31,896 nt of DNA from Prevotellaceae bacterium UBA4372 (lineage in GTDB: Bacteria > Bacteroidota > Bacteroidia > Bacteroidales > Bacteroidaceae). Every line of letters starts with the position of its first letter. The first letter of the stretch is position 1. Both the position numbers and the translations under genes were made by a program. The stretch lies in NCBI GenBank assembly GCA_002391275.1, contig DGSC01000045.1, positions 1 through 31,896 of the forward strand. Direction: 5' to 3'. The notes beneath the pieces were generated by a model. It ran no database searches. It was not told the DNA's origin and saw only the letters and a list, made by a program, of their open reading frames with translations. Of this stretch, positions 15,613 through 23,600 are shown piece after piece.

Positions 15613-16260
15613 ATGGGATTCTTTAAGAAAGTCTTCAGCCCCATGGTATGGGGAAACTTGTTAGCCATGGTTGCCGTGACCTTGCTGGTCTTGTTTGCGC
15701 TGTGGAAAGGCTTGGCTTTGTATACGAATCACGGTCAGACGGTGCAGGTGCCATCTCTGGTGGGCCTTCAGGAAAGCGACGCACTTTATACGCTGGAACG
15801 TTTAGGGCTGAAGGGCGTTGTAGCCGATTCAGCTTTTAACAAACGTAAACCGACAGGGTGCATCTTAGACCAGATGCCAGCTGTAGGTAGCAAGGTGAAG
15901 GCTGGACGTGAGGTGCGTCTTACGATTAATTCTTCCCAGACGCCAACACTGCCTTTGCCCGATGTGGCAGACAACAGCTCGTTGCGCGAAGCACAGGCCA
16001 AGCTCACATCAATGGGCTTCAAGTTGGGGCCTGTAGAATATGTCGCTGGAGATAGGGATTGGGTCTATGGCGTGAAGAGCCGTGGACGTAATGTCTATTT
16101 CGGAGAGCGCGTGCCTGTAGATGTCCCCCTGATTTTACAGGTAGGCAGTGGTAAGTTTACAGATGTTTATGATGATGAATGGGAGGACGACCTTGTTGAT
16201 GAAGAAGTTGATGATATAGATTTGGATGAAGAAATCTATGGCCTCGACCAACTTGACTAA
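15613..16260 (+). CDS. PASTA domain-containing membrane protein
   Basis: A 215-residue protein with a short cytoplasmic N-terminus, one membrane helix (residues about 12-35) and a periplasmic part of two PASTA domains. The first covers about 44-110 (VQVPSLVGLQESDALYTLER), the second about 113-182 (LPLPDVADNSSLREAQAKL). An unusually acidic C-terminal tail (186-215) is rich in Asp and Glu. PASTA domains are known to bind muropeptides or beta-lactams in penicillin-binding proteins and kinases, but no catalytic domain is attached here. It leads an operon with rluD, ddl and an acyltransferase, which fits a cell-wall sensing or scaffolding role. Its coding end overlaps the start of the pseudouridine synthase gene. 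Confidence 0.88.
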   Translation: MGFFKKVFSPMVWGNLLAMVAVTLLVLFALWKGLALYTNHGQTVQVPSLVGLQESDALYTLERLGLKGVVADSAFNKRKPTGCILDQMPAVGSKVKAGREVRLTINSSQTPTLPLPDVADNSSLREAQAKLTSMGFKLGPVEYVAGDRDWVYGVKSRGRNVYFGERVPVDVPLILQVGSGKFTDVYDDEWEDDLVDEEVDDIDLDEEIYGLDQLD

Positions 16261-17347
16261 TCAAGCCCTGCAGCCAGACCTTTGGCCGACGGGCGAAGAT
16301 GAACTCGAAATTGATGACGAGGGCTTGGAATTAGCCTCCGATGGCACTTTGTATGAGCATCGCCGTGTTGTGGCGGACAAGGGACAAACGCTTCTGCGGG
16401 TGGACAGGTTCTTGATGGAGCATCTGCGCGATACCAGTCGGGCACGCATCCAACGGGCTGCAGAAGCCGGATGTATTCATGTGAACGACAAACCCGTCAA
16501 GAGCAACTATCGCGTAAAGCCATTTGATGTGGTCACGCTCATGCTGGATCATCCACGCTTTGAGACTGAAATCACGGCAGAAGAAATTCCACTGAATATC
16601 GTTTATGAGGACGACGACCTGCTTGTGGTGAATAAGGAGGCTGGAATGGTGGTGCATCCGGGTGTGGGCAATTACACCGGAACGCTGGTGAATGCCTTGG
16701 CCTGGCACCTTAGGGAAGACCCTAAATACAATCCCAACGACCCGAATGTGGGGCTTGTTCACCGTATAGACAAGGATACCAGCGGCTTGCTTGTCGTGGC
16801 TAAGACGCCAGAGGCCAAGACACATCTCTGTCGTCAGTTCTTCGTTCATTCTACCCGTCGTCAATACAATGCCTTGGTCTGGGGCGGCTTCGATGCCGAC
16901 ACCGGACGCATAGAAGGCAACATCGTACGCGATCCACGCGACCGGCAGCGCATGACGGTGATGCCGCCTGAGAGCGAGCAGGGTAAGCCGGCTGTGACCC
17001 ATTGGCGTGTTATCGAGTCGTTCGGCCCCGTAACATGGGTCGAATGTGTGCTTGAGACTGGTCGGACGCACCAGATCAGGGCTCACATGAAATCAATTGG
17101 GCACCCGCTTTTTGCCGATGAGCGTTATGGGGGATGCGAAATCCTGAGGGGACAACCTACTGCAGCATATAAAGCCTTTGTGCGAAATGCCATGGAAATA
17201 TGTCCCCGACAGGCCCTGCATGCACGCACTCTTGGTTTCGTTCATCCAAGAACCAAAGAGGAAATGTTCTTCACATCAGATTTACCGGCGGACTTGGAAG
17301 CCTTGACAGAAAAATGGCGCTCTTACGCGCGTACATTATTTAAATAA
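16226..17347 (+). CDS. rluD: RluA/RluD family 23S rRNA pseudouridine synthase
   Basis: A 373-residue RluD-type enzyme that isomerises uridines in large-subunit rRNA. After a non-conserved N-terminus of about 45 residues comes an S4 RNA-binding domain (about 50-120, LLRVDRFLMEHLRDTSRARI). The catalytic domain contains VGLVHRIDKDTSGLLVVAKT, where the Asp of HRID (Asp182 with this start) is the nucleophile, and later ETGRTHQIRAHM. ATG 16226 overlaps the PASTA gene by 35 bp; ATG 16238 is equally plausible and overlaps by 23 bp. Either way translation is coupled. RluA versus RluD specificity cannot be settled by eye. Confidence 0.93.
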   Translation: MKKSMASTNLTNQALQPDLWPTGEDELEIDDEGLELASDGTLYEHRRVVADKGQTLLRVDRFLMEHLRDTSRARIQRAAEAGCIHVNDKPVKSNYRVKPFDVVTLMLDHPRFETEITAEEIPLNIVYEDDDLLVVNKEAGMVVHPGVGNYTGTLVNALAWHLREDPKYNPNDPNVGLVHRIDKDTSGLLVVAKTPEAKTHLCRQFFVHSTRRQYNALVWGGFDADTGRIEGNIVRDPRDRQRMTVMPPESEQGKPAVTHWRVIESFGPVTWVECVLETGRTHQIRAHMKSIGHPLFADERYGGCEILRGQPTAAYKAFVRNAMEICPRQALHARTLGFVHPRTKEEMFFTSDLPADLEALTEKWRSYARTLFK

Positions 17348-17404
17348 TAATCTACACGAAGGCGCAAACTAAAATATAGAACTGAAATATAAAGAAATAG
17401 AAAG

Positions 17405-18415
17405 ATGGATAAGAAAAAGATCATAGCCATCGTCTGCGGTGGTGATAGCTCAGAACACGATGTGAGCTTGCGCAGTGCAGAAGGCATATATAGTTTTATT
17501 GATAAAGAACGCTTCGAAGTTTTCATCGTGGAACTGAAGGGCCTGACATGGGAGGCTCATCTCGAAGACGGCAAACGCTCGTCGGTTAGCCGCGAGGATT
17601 TCTCGTTTAAAGTCGGGCATCGTACAGTCCGTCCCGACTTCGCCTATATCACTATCCATGGCACTCCAGGTGAGAATGGAATCTTACAGGGTTATTTCGA
17701 TCTTATCGGTATGCCCTATTCGACCAGCGGAGTGCTCGTGGAAGCTATGACTTTCAACAAGTTTACCTTGAACCAATATCTTAAAGGCTTTGGGGTAAGC
17801 GTCAGCGAAAGCCTCGTCGTGCGCAAAGGTAATGAGGATCTGGTCACCGACGACGAAATCATCAACCATATCGGCCTGCCCTGCTTCGTGAAGCCTAACG
17901 CCGGCGGAAGCAGTTTCGGCGTCACGAAGGTGAAGACGCTGGAGCAGCTGCGTCCTGCCATAGCATTGGCAATGAACGAGAGCGACGAGGTGATGGTTGA
18001 GGCCTTCATGCCCGGAACGGAACTCACCTGCGGCTGCTACAAGACAGCTGCCGGCGAGCATGTGTTCCCCGTGACAGAAGTCGTGACCCACAATGAATTT
18101 TTCGACTATGATGCCAAGTACAATGGCTCGGTGGATGAAATAACGCCTGCCCGTATAAGCGACGACCTTCGCGACCGTGTACAGACGCTTACCAGTGCAA
18201 TCTACGACATCCTTGGCTGCTCGGGTATTATCCGTGTCGACTATATCGTCACAAAGGTGAAGACCGATGAAGGCAAAGAACGCGACCGTATTAACATGCT
18301 TGAGATAAATACTACGCCTGGCATGACGGCTACCAGTTTCATTCCTCAGCAAGTGCGTGCTGCAGGCTTAGACATAAAAGATGTGCTCACTGAAATCATA
18401 GAAGATAAATTATGA
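17405..18415 (+). CDS. ddl: D-alanine--D-alanine ligase
   Basis: A 336-residue ATP-grasp enzyme making D-Ala-D-Ala for peptidoglycan precursors in the cytosol. The N-terminal KIIAIVCGGDSSEHDVSLRS matches the Ddl signature (GG.S.EH..S). ATP-grasp motifs include GLPCFVKPNAGGSSFGVTKV near residue 158 and the Mg-binding MLEINTTPGMTATSF near 298. A 4-bp ATGA overlap links it to the acyltransferase gene. It lies 57 bp after rluD in the same operon. Confidence 0.97.
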   Translation: MDKKKIIAIVCGGDSSEHDVSLRSAEGIYSFIDKERFEVFIVELKGLTWEAHLEDGKRSSVSREDFSFKVGHRTVRPDFAYITIHGTPGENGILQGYFDLIGMPYSTSGVLVEAMTFNKFTLNQYLKGFGVSVSESLVVRKGNEDLVTDDEIINHIGLPCFVKPNAGGSSFGVTKVKTLEQLRPAIALAMNESDEVMVEAFMPGTELTCGCYKTAAGEHVFPVTEVVTHNEFFDYDAKYNGSVDEITPARISDDLRDRVQTLTSAIYDILGCSGIIRVDYIVTKVKTDEGKERDRINMLEINTTPGMTATSFIPQQVRAAGLDIKDVLTEIIEDKL

Positions 18416-19626
18416 ACAGCGCTCAGATACCGGATATTTTCAAGGATATCCGCCCTTACACGCAAGACGAACTGCCCCAGGTCTTTGAAGAGTTGGAGGC
18501 AGACGAGCAGTTCCAGAGCGTTTTGGGCAAGCTGTCGCCGTCGTTGCAGCAACAGTTTGCGCAAATGTCAGCTGCATTGCGGCAAGCCGGAGGTACGATC
18601 TCAAATCTTGAGGTCCAGAAACATCTTATATATCCTGTTGTTAAAGATATCCTTGTGCGCTTAGCCAATGGCTATGAACTTGTGGTGCCTCAGGCTTTCG
18701 ACCGCCAGACGCCGCATACGTTCATCACGAATCATCGCGATATAGTGCTGGACTCTGCATTTCTCAGTTGTATGCTCGTGGAGAATGGCTTCCCCACAAC
18801 CGTGGAAATAGCCATAGGCGACAACCTGCTGATATATCCTTGGATAAAGAAGTTGGTGCGCATAAACAAATCATTTATTGTTCAGCGGTCGCTTTCCATG
18901 CGCGAGATGCTGAGGGCTTCGCAGACCATGAGCCAGTATATGCACTTTGCTGTGACTCAGAAACGCGAGAATATCTGGATCGCCCAGCGAGAGGGTAGGG
19001 CAAAGGATAGCAACGACCTGACCCAAGATTCGCTCCTTAAGATGATGGCTATGGGGGGCGAAGGCACAATGATAGACCGTCTTCGCCAACTAAATATCAC
19101 GCCGATGGCCTTGTCGTACGAACTTGATCCGTGTGACTATCTCAAGGCTGTAGAATTCCAGCTGAAGCGTGATATACCAGGATTCGTGAAAAGTAAGAAT
19201 GATGACTTGGTCAATATGCAGACAGGCATCTTGGGCAAGAAAGGGCATGTGCATTTTGAGGCCGCCGATTGCATTAACGAATGGCTTGATACAATAGATG
19301 CCTCAATATCTAAGACCGACTTCTTCCCTGCGGTTGCTCAGCATATCGATAAAGAGATACATAAGTTGTATTGTCTGTATCCCGCCAACTATCTGGCTGC
19401 TGACATGCTATGCAACGGCGATGCTCATGCTGAACATTATACGGGCGCCGATGCTAAGGCATTCTCTGACTATGTTGCCGAGCGCTTGTCCTTAGCCGAA
19501 GATGCTTTGAAGTTGCATGGCTTAATCCCGGATATGGAGTTCCTGCGTGAACGCATGCTGACGATGTACGCTAATCCTGTTTTCAACCATGAGAAGGCTG
19601 TTAAGTCTGACGATATTAGCTCTTAG
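18412..19626 (+). CDS. PlsC-like 1-acyl-glycerol-3-phosphate acyltransferase family protein
   Basis: A 404-residue glycerolipid acyltransferase-type protein, probably peripheral to the inner membrane. The block FITNHRDIVLDSAFLS gives His108 and Asp114, a spacing of five residues rather than the four of the classical HX4D motif. FIVQRS and IWIAQREGRAKDSNDLTQDS follow and resemble motifs II and III (glycerophosphate binding). It has a 90-residue N-terminal extension with no recognised domain and a long C-terminal region after residue 260. Members with this layout are common in Bacteroidetes. The acceptor (lysophosphatidate or another lipid) is not known. It overlaps ddl by 4 bp and the next lipoprotein gene by 38 bp. 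Confidence 0.82.
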   Translation: MNSAQIPDIFKDIRPYTQDELPQVFEELEADEQFQSVLGKLSPSLQQQFAQMSAALRQAGGTISNLEVQKHLIYPVVKDILVRLANGYELVVPQAFDRQTPHTFITNHRDIVLDSAFLSCMLVENGFPTTVEIAIGDNLLIYPWIKKLVRINKSFIVQRSLSMREMLRASQTMSQYMHFAVTQKRENIWIAQREGRAKDSNDLTQDSLLKMMAMGGEGTMIDRLRQLNITPMALSYELDPCDYLKAVEFQLKRDIPGFVKSKNDDLVNMQTGILGKKGHVHFEAADCINEWLDTIDASISKTDFFPAVAQHIDKEIHKLYCLYPANYLAADMLCNGDAHAEHYTGADAKAFSDYVAERLSLAEDALKLHGLIPDMEFLRERMLTMYANPVFNHEKAVKSDDISS

Positions 19627-20218
19627 TCTTGTCGCTTGCAGTAGTGATGATGAGCGTGCATATCCGTCTGTCGTTACGGAGATGGTTGTTATGCGTTCCG
19701 ACGACACCGGCACCATCCGTTCTTTCGTCACTGATGCTCAGAAGAGCTATGTATTGGTCAAGCCGTACACGGGCGTGAAGGCCAATGCCGCCTGGCGAAT
19801 GCTTCTTGGGTATGCTTTAGAAGAGAGTGGCGAAGCTTCGGTTTATGCTATGGAACCGGTAGTGGTGCTGCGAGATAGTACAACATCAGAAGATCTGCGT
19901 CGCGATCCAATCGGCTTTGTCAGTTGCTGGCGGAGTGGCCGTTATGTGAACTTGCATCTACGGCCTAAAACTCAGGGCGGAGTTCATTATTGGGCTTATG
20001 CCCGTGAGTCGGCAACCAATAACGGCGGCGGGGGAACAACCTATAGCTTATTGCTGCATCATAGGCAAGGAGATGATCCTACTGCTTATTCTACGGATGC
20101 TTACCTAAGCATACCTGTTGACAGCGTGTCAAAAGAGATATCCAATAGCGATAGCATAATAATAACAATGGCTACGTTTGATGGTCAGCGTAGCTGCAGG
20201 TTAGGGCTTTCACATTGA
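19589..20218 (+). CDS. NigD-like lipoprotein
   Basis: A 209-residue predicted lipoprotein. MRRLLSLTILALSLVAC is a signal peptide with lipobox Cys17, followed by SSDDE, which lacks a strong inner-membrane retention Asp at +2. The body matches the layout of NigD-like proteins: a short N-terminal beta domain (VVTEMVVMRSDDTGTIRSF, NAAWRMLLGYALE) and a C-terminal beta-sandwich (GRYVNLHLRPKTQGGVHYWA). NigD was named from a Bacteroides bacteriocin-like locus; the function is unknown and no such locus is seen here. The start is supported by the signal peptide, although it lies 38 bp inside the acyltransferase gene. It is the last gene of the operon. Confidence 0.78.
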   Translation: MRRLLSLTILALSLVACSSDDERAYPSVVTEMVVMRSDDTGTIRSFVTDAQKSYVLVKPYTGVKANAAWRMLLGYALEESGEASVYAMEPVVVLRDSTTSEDLRRDPIGFVSCWRSGRYVNLHLRPKTQGGVHYWAYARESATNNGGGGTTYSLLLHHRQGDDPTAYSTDAYLSIPVDSVSKEISNSDSIIITMATFDGQRSCRLGLSH

Positions 20219-20230
20219 AAGCCTTTTTTT
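20205..20230 (+). terminator. Intrinsic terminator of the PASTA-to-NigD operon
   Basis: GGCTTTCA at 20205-20212 pairs with TGAAAGCC at 20216-20223, loop CAT, followed by T7. The stop codon lies in the stem. Confidence 0.88.
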
Positions 20231-20310
20231 GTCTGCAGATTATCGAAAGGCCGTTTCAAAAAACATCTTGAACATATTCACAAAACCTCACCATCACTAA
20301 TATCTGTTAT

Positions 20311-20492
20311 GCCCCCTTCAGCTAATGGCTGGTTGAAGCAGGAACATCCATCTAGCCGAAGGGACTAAGCTTTGGGAATGGATGTCTGAGTCAGTGATTC
20401 ATGGGCTCGTTTGTCCATGAAATTGGTCTTTCCTGTATCTAATTGTTATAATTCCCCCCGATAAAATCTCCTTTTTCTTTAGCTAAGGGGGC
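20311..20492. repeat. About 180-bp intergenic structured element
   Basis: GCCCCCTTCAGCTA at 20311-20324 is complementary to TAGCTAAGGGGGC at 20480-20492 with a single bulged base, closing the whole interval. Inside are ACATCCAT/ATGGATGT (about 20343-20392) and TTCATGG/CCATGAA (about 20397-20423). CTTCAGC/GGTTGAAG near the left end competes with the closing stem. It lies between a terminator and a promoter, so it is either a separate small transcript or a small non-autonomous mobile element. Confidence 0.5.
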
Positions 20493-20553
20493 AAAAACGG
20501 CACAAAAAAAGTTAAATGTCGGCTGTTCTTCCCAATAAGCGAAAATACTTTAG

Positions 20554-20561
20554 TATTTTTG
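20554..20561 (+). promoter_or_regulatory. Promoter (-7 box) of the PL11 lyase gene
   Basis: TATTTTTG matches TAnnTTTG and lies 48 bp before the ATG. No clear -33 TTTG is seen at the right distance. Confidence 0.6.
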
Positions 20562-20609
20562 TAACCGCATATGGCTTTATGAAAAAGCGCTAACTAACTC
20601 AACACTATA

Positions 20610-23600
20610 ATGAATAAGAAAATCCTTTCTTTTTTACTGCTGATGCTTGTCGTGTCGGCAATGTTCGCCCAACGTCGTACCGACCGCCTCGACCGTGGTC
20701 TCGTGGCTGTGCCAGCCAATGTCAATGGTGGCAGTGGTAATGGCAATTTTGTCAGCTGGAAAATCTTTGGCGAAGAGTACTATGATGTGACTTATAACCT
20801 TTATGCCAATGGGACCCTTCTCAAGGGTGGTCTTAAGGTAAGCTGCTATAGCCATAGCGCTGGCAATGCCACTACGAAGTATCAAGTGGCTGCTGTCGTC
20901 AACGGCGTGGAGCAGGAGAAGTGTGCCGAAGTGACCCGTTGGGACTCCGGTTACAAGGATATTCCTGCAGCTTCGGCTATCAACCGTGCGGGGCAGGATG
21001 TTATAAATCAGTACATCTTCAACGATGTCTCGCTTGGCGATGTCACAGGTAACGGAATACCTGAGTTTATCGTCAAACGTAATTTCACGGGGGGAGTTAA
21101 TGTCGCCAGTAACAAGACTAATTTCCACCGCTATGAGTGCTATACCCTTGAGGGAAAGCGCCTCTGGTGGATTGATCTTGGGCCCAATCTAATGGCTGGC
21201 CCCGACGAACAGTGGGACCTTGTGGCTTTCGACTGGGACGAGGATGGCAAGGCAGAATGCATCATGCGCGGAGCCGACAATATGATCATCCACACGGCTA
21301 CCGGCCACGACATAGAGATTGGTAATATGAACTATTATGCTCCACGCGACGAGTATACCCGTGAGGGAGCTGAATACCTGCTCTATCTTAATGGAGAGAC
21401 AGGTGAACCTTACGGATGGGATGGCTCATCAAATAGTTTCAAGCCGATGACTTACCCCCTTCCTCGCTATGAAACGGGAGAAAGCAACTATGAGGCTGTC
21501 TGGGGCAAAAATGATACAGGCCACCGAGCCACTAAGCACTATTTCGGCGCTCCGTTCCTTGATGGTCGCCACGCCAGCATTTTCCTTGGCCGCGGCTGTT
21601 ACACGCGTCATAAGATGTGTGCTCTCGACGTTGATCCCGCTACGCACGAACTTAAGATTCGCTGGCGCTGGGCAAACAACAACGGTTGGAATGATCCCTG
21701 GTTTGGCAATGGCTTCCACAATTTCGCCATTGCTGACGTCGACTGGGATGGCCGCGACGAGATTGTTTTCGGCTCCATGATCATCGACGACAACGGCAAG
21801 GGCCTCTGCACCACAGGCCTCGGTCATGGTGATGCACAGCACTGTGCCGATTTGGACCCCTATCGTCATGGCAACGAGCAGTTCAACTGCAATGAGGACG
21901 AGCCCGCCTGCACATTCTGGAATGCAACGACTGGTAAGATATATTACCGGCTCCAGTCTGATAGCGACGATGGAAGAGCACTCTGTGGAAACTTCTCGAA
22001 CGAATATCCTGGCAGCATAGGACGCACGACACAGACAGGAATTGTTTCCGCAGTTGCCGACAAGGTTATCAGTGGCATCGGTGGCACCGAGGGGAGCAAC
22101 GACGCTTTCTTCTGGAGTCATCTCAATCAGCGTATCTATTGGGATGGCGACCTCTGTGACGAGGTGTATGACTCGCCAGGCAGCTCTGACGATGGTCGTG
22201 CAGCCGCCATCTATAAATTCCCATCGGGACGTCTTTTCAATAGCGACGGTTGCCTTACCAACAACGGAAAGAAAAACAATGCCGGTGCTATTGCCGACAT
22301 CTTTGGCGATTGGCGAGAGGAAGTTGTCATGCGTACACACGACAGTAAAGCCCTCCGCATCTTCACAACAGCTATACCTACCAGTTATCGCGTCTATACG
22401 CTGTGGCACGACCATCAGTATCGTAACGCTATGGTATGGCAGTGTGTGGGCTACAACCAGCCTCCTCACAAGAGCTACTTCCTTGGGCAGATGGAAGGCA
22501 TCACGGTTCCACCGCCACCTCTCACGCTTTCAGGCCGTACTGAGATTACCTCAGGAGGATCTATCGGCACTGCCAACAATGGACAACATGTTATCGTGTG
22601 CGAGCCGGCAAATACTAATGTAAGCATTGCCAGCGGCGCAGAACCCGCTGTGGCAACTTTCTACGTCCCAACATGGGTGCAGGGTACAAACAGCAGTATC
22701 CTCAATGGTACAGCCAAAGTGAACACAGAGATTTATACTTGCAACGTCACTGGCTCAGGCCTTACGGGTAAGGCACGCCTTGTGAAGCAGGGCGATGGCG
22801 TGCTCACTCTGCCCGCTGCCGACTTCACTAATACGGGCAATACAGACGTGTGGGCCGGCACGCTTAATTTCGACGGCAAACTGCTAAGCAGCAGCCTCTG
22901 GCTCAACCGCTTTGCTGAGCTCAATTCCAATGGCGGTGAGTTCCGTCGCATCAAGATGGACTATGCTTCCATCCTGCGTCCGGGTGGCATCGACAATAAG
23001 GGCTCTGTTGCTACCGACTCGCTTATGTTGGGCTTTGGCTCGCGTTTACAACTGGATGTCTATGGTGACGACAATACCGCTGATGTTATCAAATCGCGCT
23101 TAGTGAATATTGAGACCAAGATGACCGGTAATTGGCTCACCTACGGTCCTCGATACTTGGCACCTGTATTTGAAATTGTTCCTCATGCTAATGACGGAGC
23201 CAATTTAAAGGCTGGTAAGTATCTCGTTTTCGAAGGGGTTGAAGTACTTAAAGGCAAGCTCTCTGACATTATTATCGAAGGCGTGGGTTCCGATATGAAA
23301 ACAACGCTGGAACAGGAAGACGACAAGATTTACCTCGTTGTGAAGGACGTTCGTGATGCTGGTGACGTAGTATGGACGGGTGCAGAGAGCGCTATTTGGC
23401 AGTTCGGCGGTGACGAGAATTTTGCGCTTTCCAGCGATCTTGAGAGTGCAGAGAGCTTCGTAACGGGTGACATCGTACATTTTGGCGATGACGGCAAGAA
23501 GCTTAATGTCACTATTAAAGGTAATATTGATGCTAAAAGTATCATTGTTGATGCCAGCAAAAATTACACGTTCTCAGGTACTGGTGCTATCATAGGTGCT

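Noticed and set aside
21429..22469. Minus-strand frame of 346 codons
   Set aside because: Shadow of the PL11 catalytic domain.
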